NCBI GenBank assembly: GCA_015852425.1
Contig: JAAAIG010000076.1
Span: forward strand, 1 to 64,000
Origin: Gryganskiella cystojenkinii
Taxonomy: Eukaryota > Mortierellomycota > Mortierellomycetes > Mortierellales > Mortierellaceae
Direction of reading: 5' to 3'
Length of the DNA: 64,000 nucleotides
In this document: piece by piece, positions 1 to 11,502 of the stretch
Numbering within the stretch: the stretch's first letter is position 1
How the letters are laid out: the number at the start of each line of letters is the position of its first letter
Notes under the pieces: model-generated
Databases searched by the model: none
What the model was told of the DNA's origin: nothing
Seen by the model: only the letters and a program-made list of their open reading frames with translations
Position numbers and translations under genes: made by a program

Positions 1-2521
1 AAACGAATTGTGAGCCTTAACGCCACCAGTACCTTTTTTTTTTGGTGGCGCACGTCTGACTTTTTCTTGGGGGTCTTCGCATTGATGGAGACAACAATTC
101 CTCCGATTCACAGCACGATGGTATAGTTAAGATGTTCTTACCTTCTCGGAAAAACTTTGACAATCAGGAACGGGACATGCTGCAATACAATACTTTACCC
201 CTCTTCCTTTCTTGTCATTAATTGTTATGTTTTGGGAGAACTCCTTTTGACCCAGTTCTCATAAAATAGGAACTTAAAGGGGAAGAACGATGAGAGAAAA
301 ACGACGTCCATACGAAAAAAGGACAGCTACAGTGAGAGAGCACATTTGAAAAATAGATTGAAAGGGAAGCAATACATTGATATGCTGTAAGCGCCTCCTG
401 GCAAAATAAAGAAGAGACACATACAGAGAAGGGAGAAGGAACGAAAAGTGAGGGAGAGAGCTTTTTTTCATCCTCCTTTCTTTCTCTTGAGAGACCTTTT
501 GTTGTTTGTTCAGCTCGTTCAGTTCGTTCAGTCGTCACCCCGGAAATTGGACGGACTTCTGGCGCTAACAACAAGAGTTTGCTTTTTATTATGGGATTGA
601 CTATGTTATCTTTTGCTCAGTGCGATTCATTTATTCATTTCTTAACAGTGCAATGTCTACAATACAGAGTGAGCAAAGGGCGAGCTAGAGAGAACATCAC
701 AGACACATAGAGAGTAGCAACAATTGTGTTGCCCAACTAGCTCAAGATTCATCCGTGTTAGTCAAGTAGGTGGATAAATATGTCTAAGGACAAAAATTTG
801 AACCAGCAGAAAAGACCTTACCACATTGTTTTCTTTTTTTTTATTTATTTGTGTCCACCTGAACGCTTTGATCTTTTTGCCGAAAACAGCACAGCAATCT
901 GGCTAGCGTGGCTATTTCATCCAGTCATCGACTCCCCTAAACAAAGCGATCATTGGCACGGACACGCAGTAACAATTCGAATTGTTGTCATCAATTGAAA
1001 AAACACGAAAATGGTTGTGCTCTCCCACGATTTTCCCGATAACAAACAGTCCAGCTGACACGCTCCTTCGGGCTTTTCTGGGAGTTCAGTAGATTTGACT
1101 TGAGAACCTTGGACCATCACTCTGTTCCTAACTTGCTCATGTCTCGCACTCTCGGTGTGGCCCTCTCTCTGCGTGTATAATGGCTGTTGCTTGTTATGTA
1201 CCCGTCGTCCTCACTGCATGGTCTAAAAACAAGTTGGCCATGGCTCTGCGCTCAGCTCTTGTTTCTGTTTTCTTTCTTTCTTTTTCTTCTCTTTTTTTCT
1301 CTCTTTTGTTTTTTTTTTCTTTTCATTACCCTCTTTCCTCTTTTCTCCTCATTGCTCCCCCCGTTTCGTCTTCTTCCCTCGCTCGCTTGCTCGAGGGTGT
1401 GTTCATCCTATCCGATCTTCTCATTTCCTTGGTAGCCAGATCTCTCCCTCAAAGACACATACACTTTATCCGACGGACACTCTCGTACCCGGCATCAATT
1501 TAGCATCGTCACTCAACCAGCACCTTCCATTGAGTCTTCGGCTGTCAATCTCTAACGACTTCTCTTTCATTTGCTCACTCACCTTCTCTCGTTCTTCTTC
1601 CTTTCGTTCCATTCTTTCATTCTTCCTCCATTTCTCTTTTCCTTTAACACTCTTACGCATCGCTTACTCGTTCATTCATAGCCATCCTTCACGACTGCTT
1701 ACTCTCGCCTTTTTATCTGTTCTCTTCCTCTTCACTAGCGTCATTCCTCACAGAAAAAATTCTCGACTGTCGCCCCAACAACAAGCTCAGCGTATCCGCC
1801 CTGCTCATTGCACGCATCTCTCACTCCGTCACTTTCCCTTCCACGTTTCCTCTCACTCTTCATCACCCTCGCGCAGCAACAAACGACCCTTCACCTTTAC
1901 TGGATAACACATCCTCGCTTACGAACTCTTTCATGCTTATGCCCACGACCGACGACCGACTGTCACTCCAGCTTGTATAATTCCTGTTACGATTTCCCAG
2001 GAAACATATAAGAGACCTTACGACGCCGAAAAAAGACCTTTTTTTACGACTTTTTATTTTCCATATTGCAACGACACCCGAACACCCAGGCTCCTCTACC
2101 TCGTATCACTCTCTCTGCTCCAGGGTAACATTGCTCGAACTCTCAATATCGTTGAAATCTCTCCCCACTCTGAGACCGCCTATCTTCTGCTCAACTCTCT
2201 TTCGCTTGCTTTAACCGGCAATACCAGGACGCCCCCTTGGACTTGTCTCTCTACACCAATCTCGTTTTTTCGTCTCTATATCCCCTCCCTTCCCTTTTCC
2301 CTCTCTCCTTCTCGCCCCCCTCCTCCTTGACCTTTTAACTCTCTCCTTTGGCTGTTTTCTCTGTCCAACAACACAATAACCATCCATTTAAAGAGGAAAA
2401 ACACATAAACAATAAGGGACCTAACTCTACCTTTGACCCCCGTCCCCCGTTCCTAAAAAAAACACGCATTAGCTTGTGCAACCCACACTTACACACACCA
2501 AAACCAAAAAAAAATACAAAG
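1..2521. other. Intergenic region and 5' flank of the C1-THF synthase gene
   Basis: No gene could be supported here. Open frames are short and low in complexity. The most prominent feature is a pyrimidine-rich stretch at about 1250-1900 made of runs of TTTC, CTT and TCC, which continues in weaker form to about 2340. Such CT-rich leaders are common upstream of fungal genes, and this one probably belongs to the promoter and 5' untranslated region of the + strand gene starting at 2522. A weak TATA-like string (ATATAAGAGA) lies near 2006. The first 600 bases show nothing recognisable. Confidence 0.5.
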
Positions 2522-5500
2522 ATGATCAGGATCGCCCACAGGCCAACTGGATCGAGCACAATACATTATTTCGATGCATCCCAAAGGCTACTACAACGGA
2601 ACCTCTCCTCGACCTCTTCTTCTTCATCATCACTTTGCGCCACAACCTCTCCATCAGTAATGACAGCAGGAGGACGATTGATGGTTCGATCCAGGGTCAC
2701 GCTCTCCCCCACACACCCCCGTCGTCAACTCTCTTCTTCCACTCCCCACATATTTTCTCCTTCCTCTACCAGGCATGGTGGTGGCCTCCTTCACACCCAG
2801 CACACATCTCCTCTACAATCTCGGCATACAGTAACAAATCGACAGATCCGAGGCTTTCAATCCATGCCTATTCAGTACCAGAGTCGTGCCCTGGATGAGT
2901 TTGGCGGGCGGATCCTGAACGGTAGCAAGGAGAAGGTCATCAAGTCTGGAACGTCCTCCTCTGCTTCATCTGAGGCAGGATTGATGTCAGATCAGATTCT
3001 AGGCTCCGCTGCTAACCGGACGACCTCGACTGGGGTTTCCCCTGGAATCCTTCCAAGCCTGAACCCGTTGACACAAAAGAGGGTCATGACCCTGGAGGAG
3101 GCCATGGGTAACATCAAACCCCTGGAACTGAGTCCCGAGATAATGATGAAGAAAGCCATGCAGCAGGAGTCCACTAGAGCCAAAGTCATCGATGGAAAGG
3201 CGATTGCCAAGTAAGTGCAGTTTTTTCTGGTTCGTTTAAAAATGCCCGAGGTGAAAAAAGAGAGTGGAGAATAAGGGGGTATTGCATCTGAAACGCAACG
3301 GGTGGAAAAAAGACCCAAAAAAAACACGAAGAAAATTACCTGATGCATTTGTCGGCCGGCCATTATTTTTTTGTATATTGACGTGTTATCTGGATCTAAC
3401 TCTTTTCTAGGGCCATTGTCAGCAATGTCAAAGCCGAGATCCAGTCCTTCCAGGTTCAACACCCGACTTTCCAACCTCGACTCGCGATTGTGCAACTCGG
3501 TGAGAAGGAGGACTCGAACGTGTATGTGTCGATGAAAAAGAAGACCTGCAAACAGGCCGGAATCGAATACACGGAGCATCACTTGCCCGAGACAACTTCC
3601 ATGGCCGAGCTCCTGAACACAATCAGAGACTTGAATGTTGACCCTGGGATGCATGGAATCTTGGTTCAGTTACCTCTTCCTGCACATATCGACGCCAAGA
3701 TTGTCACTGAGGCAATTGACCCTATCAAGGATGTCGATGGGTAAAATCACGTCTCGTGTTTATGGAAATGAAACGAGGTAACATCCGCATAAAAATTTTC
3801 TCTGACGCTACTCCTTTTTGTACCCCCCAACAACAACAAAAACAACAACAAAACGTTGTTTTTCTCATAGTTTTCATACTACCAATATTGGTCGCTTGGC
3901 TAAACTGTCGACCATGCCGGACTTTATCCCTTGCACCCCTAAGGGTGTTCTCGAACTGATCCGATCGACTGGTATCGAGATTGAGGGCAAGAACGCGGTC
4001 GTGGTGGGACGAAGTGATGTCGTAGGCGCGCCCACATTCCACCTCTTGAACAAAAGCAATGCCACGGTCACGCTCTGCCACGATAAAACCAAGGACCTTG
4101 CTGAGAAAGTAAGAAAGATATGATTTTTTTATGCGTGTGGCTGTGCGTGTGTGTGTGTCAGTATGGTTTTTGTCCAATTTGCCTTCTAAACGAATCGTAT
4201 TAATCGTATTATTATGTTCTTTTAGGTGAAGACGGCAGATATCCTTGTTGTGGCGGCCGGTCATGCCGAGTTGATCAAAGGCGAATGGCTCAAAGAAGGT
4301 GCAGTTGTGATTGATGTCGGCATCAACGCTCGACCTGACCCAACTAAGAAATCTGGAATCCGTCTGGTCGGCGATGTCGAGTACGCGACCGCAGAAAAAG
4401 TGGCAGGTCACATCACCGCTGTTCCTGGAGGCGTTGGACCTATGACTGTGGCCATGTTGATGGAGAACACACTCTTGTCTGCACGTCGATTCTGGGAAAC
4501 TTCCAGAGCTGCGTTCATGGGATCCAAGATCCAACCTTTGCCCCTTACGCTGAAGGATCCTGTGCCCAGTGACATCGACATCGCATTGAGTCAGACACCA
4601 AAGGTCATCAAGCAGGTCGCCGAAGAGATTGGACTTGGACCCGATGAGGTGAGGTCAAAGGCGGTGTTTGGATAAACCGGCAGCATGGAAAAGCGATAGT
4701 TTAAGGGTTTATCTTCTTAACGAAACTCGATTATCTCTTTTTTTTAGTTTGAACTCTATGGCAAATTCAAGGCCAAGGTCGATCCTGATGTCTTGAAACG
4801 ACTGGAACACCGCAAGAATGGACGTTATGTAGTCGTGACCGGAATCACGCCAACACCTCTTGGCGAAGGCAAATCTACGACTGTCGTTGGACTGGTTCAG
4901 GCTTTGGGTGCTCATCTGGACAAGATAGCGTTTGGGTGTGTTCGTCAGCCATCTCAGGGACCGACTTTTGGTATCAAAGGAGGTGCTGCTGGAGGTGGAT
5001 ACTCTCAGATCATTCCCATGGACGAGTTCAACCTGCACTTGACCGGTGATATTCATGCTGTCACGGCAGCCAACAACTTGCTCGCTGCAGCGATTGATGC
5101 GCGCATGTTTCACGAAAGCGGTGCCACAGACACAGTAAGAAAATGTCCTTCCACTTTTCATTGAGAATTTTACATACGCATATATATTGCAGCATACTAA
5201 CCAAAACACTCCAATCACTACAAAAACGGATAATAGATGCTCTTCAACCGTCTGTGTCCCAAGAAGAAGGGCAAACGTAGCTTCGCACCCGTGATGATTG
5301 ATCGTCTCCAACGTCTCGGCATCCAGAAGATCCAACCGGAGGATTTGACACCCGAGGAAATCTCCAAGTTTGTCCGTCTCGATATCGACCCCGCGACGAT
5401 CACCTGGCAACGTGTCCTTGATACCAATGATCGATTCTTGCGCAAGATTGAGGTTGGTCGTAACCCGACCGAGGCTGGTCACGAACGTATGACCGGGTTT

Positions 5501-6649
5501 GACATCGCGGTCGCTTCCGAAGTCATGGCGGTCTTGGCCCTGTCCGCCGATCTTCGGGACATGCGTCGTCGATTGGGCAACATGGTCGTGGCAAGTAACC
5601 GGGCTGGTCTCCCTGTCACAGCAGACGATATCGGTATCGGTGGTGCCTTAGCAGTCCTGATGAAGGATGCGATGAAGCCCAACTTGATGCAGACCCTCGA
5701 GGGTACACCTGTCTTTGTCCATGCTGGACCTTTTGCCAACATTGCTCATGGAAACAGTTCGGTGATTGCAGACAGAATTGCACTCAAGTTGGCGGGAGTA
5801 GAACCGGGTATGGATGACAGCAATATGGGTTATGTCGTGACCGAAGCCGGGTTCGGTGCTGATATTGGCATGGAGAAATTCTTTGACATCAAGTGTCGTG
5901 TCAGTAACCTGGTCCCCAACGCTGTTGTTCTTGTCGCGACAGTGAAGGCCCTGAAGATGCATGGGGGTGGACCCGAGGTCGTCCCTGGAAAACCTTTGCC
6001 TGAGGTCTACTTGAACGAGAACTTACCAATGCTCGAGGCAGGTTGCGCCAACTTGACAAAGCATATCCAAAACGCCAAGAAGTTTGGTGTTCCTGTCGTG
6101 GTTGCCATCAATAAGTTTACATCCGATACCGAGAAGGAGATGGCATTAATCCGGAAACTGGCCCTGGATGCCGGCGCCTCAGATGCAGTCGCTTGTGATA
6201 ACTGGGCTAAGGGCGGATTGGGTGCCGTGGATCTCGGAAAGGCAGTGGTTGAAGCCTGTGATAAACCCTCGGATTTCAAGTACCTATATGATGTCCAGGA
6301 TAGTATCGAGTCCAAGATCGAGACCATTGCCAAAGAGATGTATGGTGCTGACGGCATCGATCTCTCTAACGAGGCTCGCGAAAAGATCTCGACGTATACT
6401 CGTCAGGGCTTCGCGGGTCTTCCTATCTGCATGGCCAAGACCCACCTGTCGCTGTCGCATGATCCCACAAAGAAGGGTGTGCCCACCGGATTCCGTCTCC
6501 CCATCCGTGATATCCGTGCCTCTGTCGGCGCTGGATTCTTGTACCCGTTGATTGGCAACATGCAAACGATGCCAGGCCTTCCCACGAGACCCTCCTTCTA
6601 TGATATCGACATTGATTTTGATACTGGACGCGTCGTCGGTCTGTTTTAA
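2522..6649 (+). CDS. MIS1: C1-tetrahydrofolate synthase, trifunctional, mitochondrial-type
   Basis: It interconverts one-carbon units on tetrahydrofolate through methylene-THF dehydrogenase, methenyl-THF cyclohydrolase and formate-THF ligase activities. Six exons join in frame: 2522-3210, 3411-3740, 3871-4108, 4226-4648, 4748-5134 and 5237-6649, giving 1159 residues. The N-terminus is long, basic and Ser/Thr-rich with almost no acidic residues, as in a mitochondrial presequence. The dehydrogenase/cyclohydrolase part shows the catalytic [13 protein letters not shown] motif, GILVQLPLP and [16 protein letters not shown]. The ligase part begins with the nucleotide loop [11 protein letters not shown] and shows [19 protein letters not shown]. 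The first ATG after the CT-rich leader was taken as the start. The protein is longer than yeast Mis1/Ade3 because of roughly 200 extra N-terminal residues. Internal methionines could give a cytosolic form. It converges on the OMA1-like gene, with 221 bp between stop codons. Confidence 0.95.
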
Positions 6650-6847
6650 AGCAAACTTGCGATATGATACTTTGTTTTTCAAATTTTGTTTCTTTCTTAC
6701 ATAAGTATATACCACTTGTCTTCCTTTGTTGATGATCTTCTCCATGCCACTGATGCTCATGTTCGTTTCACTTTTTCTTGCTCAATGTTTTGTGTTTACT
6801 CTTTTCTTTCATTTCATTTCAAATTCTTATGCACTACTTTTATGATA

Positions 6848-6853
6848 AATAAA
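6848..6853 (+). terminator. Poly(A) signal AATAAA for the C1-THF synthase gene
   Basis: A perfect AATAAA hexamer lies about 200 nt after the stop codon and only about 20 nt before the stop of the convergent OMA1-like gene. The two transcripts probably overlap at their 3' ends. Confidence 0.5.
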
Positions 6854-6870
6854 ATCGAGCCACCTGATGG

Positions 6871-8554
6871 TTAACTCATAAACGTCGTCGATTCCTCTGT
6901 CTTCTTGGAATGGTCATTTCGATACATCTGTTGTTGTTCCATCTGATGCTGTTTAATCGAATCTGAGAGTATCCACTTGCGGCTAATCTCTTTAACAGCA
7001 AGCTCACATCGACGATAACGATCGATCTGAGGAGGGTGAGTGGCGGACAAACGCTGGAGTGGCTTACTCGGCTCATGGACTTTCGCCCTGTCGTTCTGAA
7101 GGAAGTAGGTGTGTACATCCAACATGTACCTGGGATCGTAACCAGCCAGACCGAGGATCGACATCGCCAAGAGATCAGCCTCGTGTTCTTGTTCCTGGAC
7201 GAAAAATTTCTGAACCAAAAGATTCGACCCCTCGGTCGCGAGATGGACCCAGAATGGAGTCGCCCAGGAACCGAACCGAAGAGTCATGGGCCAAAGTATT
7301 GTCACACCTACAGCTGGCGTCCAAGGTTTCAGGTAAAAAAAAAAAGTTCTCGCGTACTTTAGATGTGCATTGAAGAAAAGAGTCATTGTGCGTTATGAGA
7401 TATCCATCCTAGGTTGTACACCAATCACACTTCAAGGCGAGTCACCTACCGGTAAGGATACCCAAGAGGGTACCGTGGGATCGCCGTTCTTGGATGTGTT
7501 CCTGGACCAGATGGGCCAGTTCGTGGGCGACCACAGCAGCAATCATGCCTTCGTCCATAGCAAGGCTTCGAAGGAGACCCGACTTAAGCACGATGAGGTT
7601 GGGTTCGGTTGAGAAGGCATTGTCATTCTCGCCTTTGGAGACGTATATCCGAAACGGATGTGACTGTCCCTGGAACTGCCTTCGCCCCTGCTTGTGGCCA
7701 TCTGGCCTGGGTTGAGTCTCTGTGGTCTGAACCTTTTTGGACTTTTCTCTCATGGTATGGAGAGTCCGGGCGAGGTCTTTGCTGGGGATCTCGAGAGGAT
7801 GAGGTAGTGTTTTCACCGAAGGTTGGTCACAGAGGAAGGTTTTGAGTTTTAACTGCTGCGTTCCGTCCGATTCGATAGCATCCATCAATTTGTCCAAGAT
7901 GCGGTCAGCCAGCAAGACTCGTGGGTCGTCCTTATTCAACAAATTTTCGCGTTTGGTTGTGATCTCTTGTTGGCCTCGAGTCTGCTCTTTCTCGCTCTCT
8001 GCTACGGTATCCGGGTCTTCGCTCTTGGTGCTCAATTCCACAAGACCGGTGGTTCTCTCTTGTTCACCCGCACTCGAAAGTGCTACGGCTTCCGTTGTGG
8101 TCATCATCTTTGCCTTGGGATGAGAGTGTTTGTCTCCGGACAAAAAAAATCTCCATCTGCCCGTGTGCGGACTCTTCTCCATAGCAGTCCCAATGAGAAC
8201 CGGTCCCAGACCAACAACAGGCACCGCCATCATCGCGCGTCGTATCCAAGATCTCTTGATTTTGAGCGCGTAGATGACGGAGGTCATTGCGATCGTGTAC
8301 AGGAGTAATGCGTTAGATCCCTCGAGTGACTTGTAGTAGAGCAACGTATCAGGCACATCTTGGACAGAGAGCTGGTTTCGACCACTGCTATGAAAAGATC
8401 TCGCGATGTTGTTAAATCGCACAGTTTGAACCTCTTTGGAGGAAGTCTTCACTGTGAGAAGTGGTTGCTGCCAGAGTCGAGAGGAGTGATTGGATGAGGA
8501 GGAAAAGGTAAGAGCATAAAGCTGATGGAGTCGGCGGAAGAGCAGCTGCGTCAT
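6871..8554 (-). CDS. OMA1: OMA1-like mitochondrial inner-membrane metallopeptidase (M48)
   Basis: OMA1 is a zinc endopeptidase of mitochondrial membrane quality control. Two exons are read on the minus strand: 8554-7450 and 7313-6871 (the acceptor could also be at 7307), giving about 515 residues. The N-terminus is basic and rich in Arg, Ser and Leu, as in a mitochondrial presequence. A hydrophobic helix around residues 85-105 and a second segment (AVPVVGLGPVLIG) precede the catalytic part. The zinc motif is HELAH, followed in the second exon by EHEAD with the third zinc ligand. A polar segment rich in Lys, Glu and Thr is inserted between the membrane part and the protease. The ATG at 8554 is preferred over an upstream in-frame ATG at 8665 because a TATATAAA box lies between them, 58 bp before 8554. 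Identification is by motif and arrangement. Confidence 0.85.
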
Positions 8555-8611
8555 TGTGGGCAACTTTTGTATGTCGAGAGCTTTGGTGCACGGCGCCGTA
8601 CGTTTAAGTGG

Positions 8612-8619
8612 TTTATATA
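8612..8619 (-). promoter_or_regulatory. TATA box of the OMA1-like gene
   Basis: On the minus strand this reads TATATAAA, 58 bp before the ATG at 8554 and downstream of the alternative ATG at 8665. Transcription from here would exclude the upstream ATG, so the site decides the start. Confidence 0.45.
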
Positions 8620-8665
8620 GCATATTCACAGTCAACAGGGCGTTTGTGGCTGCTGCCAAACACAT

Positions 8666-9075
8666 CGGCGACGAGTGTCCAAGGAGGATTTCTTAAAAGA
8701 AGTTGCCTGGAAACTGGGTCGATCCATTTTATTGCTTGTTGTCCTCCCGAGCCGCCTCCCCTCCTCTCGGAAGAAACGAAGAAACAATCCGTCTGAGAAT
8801 GAGTAGTCTGGGTTAACTTGAAGGAGACTTTTTGTAGGATCGTTAAATCTTTAACTCTTGTAACCACAAAAAAGACCTCAGTGGCGCGAGATGGAGGATT
8901 GTAAAAAAAAAAACTCCACACTACAAAGATCCGCTGTTTACGCGCAATTATGAGGAGGGGGAGAAGTGGTGAGAGATCAAAAAGTGACCCCTGAGCAAAC
9001 GAACCGTTGTTGCATGTGCTATCAACTGTTGTTAGTGATGGTTGCCAAAAAGATGATCTGCCGGCGCAAAAGATG
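8666..9075. other. Intergenic region between OMA1-like gene and tRNA-iMet
   Basis: No coding signal, repeat family or structured RNA was recognised between the OMA1-like promoter and the tRNA gene. Confidence 0.5.
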
Positions 9076-9147
9076 TAGCAAAGGGTGGTTTCGATCCACC
9101 GACCTCTGGGTTATGAGCCCAGCGCTCTTCCTCTGGGCGACTTTGCT
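9076..9147 (-). tRNA. Initiator tRNA-Met (CAT)
   Basis: Read on the minus strand, the 72 bases form a cloverleaf. The acceptor stem is AGCAAAG with CTTTGCT plus discriminator A. The anticodon stem is CTGGG/CCCAG around loop CTCATAA, and the T stem is GGTGG/CCACC around loop ATCGAAA. Three eukaryotic initiator hallmarks are visible: an A1:U72 pair, three G:C pairs closing the anticodon stem, and A rather than T at the start of the T loop (A54) with A60. This makes it an initiator and not an elongator. The D stem (GCCC with GAGC) has one C-A mismatch. There is no intron. Confidence 0.93.
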
Positions 9148-9208
9148 GTTGCCTGTTGATGTAATATTTTATTCTGTGTCACTCATAAATCAATTATTTA
9201 GAAATCAC

Positions 9209-9237
9209 CACGTGACAATACCACGCAATATCACGTG
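9209..9237. promoter_or_regulatory. Pair of CACGTG (bHLH-type) sites between two tRNA genes
   Basis: CACGTG occurs at 9209-9214 and 9232-9237, 23 bp apart and each followed by AC, giving the RTCACGTGAC-like context recognised by Cbf1/USF-type bHLH factors in fungi. The sites lie between divergent tRNA genes. The factor is inference. Confidence 0.4.
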
Positions 9238-9301
9238 ACACGCCAAACGACAACATATTAATGGTTCGAGAAATCTCGTCAAATATCTGATTCTGAATTC
9301 T

Positions 9302-9375
9302 GTTTGTATGGTGTAGTTGGTTATCACGTCTGTCTAACACACAGACGGTCCTCGGTTCAAGTCCGAGTACAAACA
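9302..9375 (+). tRNA. tRNA-Val (AAC)
   Basis: A 74-base cloverleaf: acceptor GTTTGTA pairs with TACAAAC plus discriminator A. The D arm contains GTGTAGTTGGTTATCAC, the anticodon stem TCTGT/ACAGA encloses CTAACAC with anticodon AAC, and the T stem CTCGG/CCGAG encloses TTCAAGT. The D loop and anticodon arm closely resemble standard eukaryotic tRNA-Val(AAC). A short T run follows the 3' end (ACTTTTGCC), as expected for RNA polymerase III termination. There is no intron. Confidence 0.95.
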
Positions 9376-9945
9376 CTTTTGCCTCTGATCTTTTCTACAA
9401 GCAAGACACTGTTTCTTTCTTGTTTTTGGATGAAAAATGACATAATGGGCGCCACTCAGAGGCTCGGTTTCGAGAACCCAGATCCTCGGAAGTAGCACAG
9501 AACTGAGCAACTCGACCACGCGAAGTTAACACTTTCACATTTCATTTATTTTGTTATACAAGTTTGTGAAGTGCGGTCATCAGTGGATAGGATAGCTGGA
9601 AGAAGACAAGGGACTATTGAATAAAGGAATAGGAAAAACGTAGCTTGAATGTACCGCAGCAAAGAAAGGGCAAAGTAAAAATTGACGAGGTTGGGATTTT
9701 TGTGGTGGATCTAAGAAAGAGGGATAAAAAAAATGCCAAAAGAAAACAGTAGTGGTGTACAAGGTGATCTACAGAAAAGGAGGGAAGAGAGTTGAAAAAA
9801 TATGCTCGAAGAAAACGATAAACAGATAAAAAAGAAAGAAAGGGCAAAGTAACTGAAGAAAGGGACATTCGGAAAAAAACAACTAGATATCCGGAGGCGG
9901 AGGACTTGGATCATATGAGAGAATTATAGCAAATTTTCCTTATTA

Positions 9946-11208
9946 TCATTCGCCTTCGCGACGTCGTCCTCGTTTAAATGGCGGTTGTTGCTCTAGAAAG
10001 GAGAACCCGTCCATGTTCATGGCATTTGCAGAGTGTCTTGAAGAGTTCGCAGACAGTCGACCAGCGGCCATATTAAAGTCTTGGAGCGCATAACGACGTT
10101 TTAAGGAATCGATAGCCATTTGTTGACCAATTCCGCCTTCGGGTCCCGCATGCGGGAAGACTCCTTGCTGATCCAATCCTGGATGGTAAATAGGGGCTGC
10201 GAATGTGAAGACCTCATTTGGAAAGATGGAGACGGGGGCAGGAAGCGGCAACCCAGAAGCCCCTGCAGAGGCTTGATGCATACCATGATTGTGCTGTTGC
10301 TGTTCTTGATGTTGTTGTTGTTGTTGCTGCTGCTGCTGTCGTTGTTGCTGTTGTTGTTGATGCTGTAATTGTTGCTGTTGGAAGTACTGCTGGTGTTGTT
10401 GCTGTAATTCCTGTTGATGTTGTTGCTGTTGCTGCTGCTCCAACTGTTGTTGGTGCTGCGCCTGAGCTTGAGCTTCCTCTTCACGTAACTGCTGCTGTTG
10501 TTGTTGTTGTAGTTGCTGTTGCTGTTGTTGTTGCTGTTGTTGCTGTTGTTGTTGCTGTTGTTGCTGTTGTTGTTGTTGTTGTTGGTGTTGCATTTGTTGT
10601 TGCTGAACATCATTACCTGCCATTGCAGACCGGTTCATGGACTGGGCATTCGTCACAAACGTAACGATATCGTCGAGCGAGAGACTTGTGTTCAGTCTAA
10701 TGTCATCCTCAGAGTGACCCCTTTGCTTCTTCTCCTGCACGGCTGGATGGTTGGAGAGAAAAGTCATAAAGTCCTGTAAAGCGGCGTCGTATCCCTTGGC
10801 TTGCTCTGTCCTCTGGAGTTTACGTGCGTCCTTGTAGAGTTGGGCGACGGACTGAGCAGCTGCTTTAAACGAGGACATAAGATCGGTGGTTTCCTCGGCA
10901 TGGTCTTGTCCTGACAACAATGGCGCCGGCGCCGTTCCAGCAGAGGAAGTGGAATTTAAGCTGCCATGAGCAACAGAAATGGGAGCATGGGTCGAGAGCA
11001 CAGACGGGGTCGGACCCATGGGTCCTGTGGATGGCAGCTGACCAGCAGGTGCAGCGGAGGGACCTCCAGGCATACCGTTTTGGCCTACCACGGGTACTTG
11101 AGTGGAGGAAATTTGTTGGGGCTGAGTACTGCTGGTGTGGTTGACGACGACGTTGGCCGAGAGGGGGGAATCATTCCTGAGAGTTGGGGTAGTGATGCTG
11201 ATGTTCAT
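9946..11208 (-). CDS. Gln-rich nuclear-type protein resembling HAPSTR1/C16orf72 (TAPR1-like)
   Basis: A single exon of 420 residues starting at the ATG at 11208. The N-terminus is Ser/Pro-rich. It is followed by a helical segment (about residues 95-140) containing LMSSFKAAAQSVAQLYKDA and GYDAALQDFMTFL. This resembles the conserved core of the TAPR1-like/HAPSTR1 family, small nuclear stress-response regulators that bind the HUWE1 ubiquitin ligase in animals. The resemblance is from memory of the family and is moderate. A long polyglutamine stretch, broken by His, Leu and Glu, fills about residues 195-325. The C-terminus ends in a basic PFKRGRRRE string that could be a nuclear localisation signal. 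The CAG/CAA-rich tract gives several false open frames on both strands. It could instead be an unrelated Gln-rich transcription cofactor. Confidence 0.6.
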   Translation of the reverse strand: MNISITTPTLRNDSPLSANVVVNHTSSTQPQQISSTQVPVVGQNGMPGGPSAAPAGQLPSTGPMGPTPSVLSTHAPISVAHGSLNSTSSAGTAPAPLLSGQDHAEETTDLMSSFKAAAQSVAQLYKDARKLQRTEQAKGYDAALQDFMTFLSNHPAVQEKKQRGHSEDDIRLNTSLSLDDIVTFVTNAQSMNRSAMAGNDVQQQQMQHQQQQQQQQQQQQQQQQQQQQQQQQLQQQQQQQLREEEAQAQAQHQQQLEQQQQQQHQQELQQQHQQYFQQQQLQHQQQQQQRQQQQQQQQQHQEQQQHNHGMHQASAGASGLPLPAPVSIFPNEVFTFAAPIYHPGLDQQGVFPHAGPEGGIGQQMAIDSLKRRYALQDFNMAAGRLSANSSRHSANAMNMDGFSFLEQQPPFKRGRRREGE

Positions 11209-11502
11209 GTAAAAAGGCGGATCCAACAGGGGGCAAAGACGGATAGGAAAAAAAAAAAAAAGCTCAGAAAAGCTCGATGTTTTTTTTTTGGCGGGTTGTT
11301 GTCGCTGGTCGGAGAAGAGAAGAAAGAAGAGTAAAGGCGAAGAAAGAGAGGGGACGGCTTTTAGAGAGAGAGAGATTTCTTGGTTGCTTGGGGGAATTGC
11401 TGAAATGCGAAAAGAAAACAATTGACAAAGGAGAAAAGGGATCAAAATTCGTCCATTTTGCATTGCTCAAACCAAACAGTCCAAAGATAAAGCACAGTCG
11501 GT

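Noticed and set aside
1180..1907. Several overlapping open frames rich in Ser, Leu and Phe
   Set aside because: They are made by a pyrimidine-rich tract, have no family features, and more likely belong to an upstream leader.
8666..8921. Upstream extension of the OMA1-like gene from the ATG at 8665 or further
   Set aside because: A TATA box lies between 8665 and 8554, and the sequence from 8554 already forms a good mitochondrial presequence.
9447..9530. Possible third tRNA on the minus strand (contains GGTTCTCGAAACC)
   Set aside because: No matching acceptor or anticodon stem could be formed; the T-arm halves are not complementary.
10101..10779. Asn-, Val- and Leu-repeat proteins over the polyglutamine tract
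   Set aside because: They are other-frame readings of the CAG/CAA repeat inside the Gln-rich gene.
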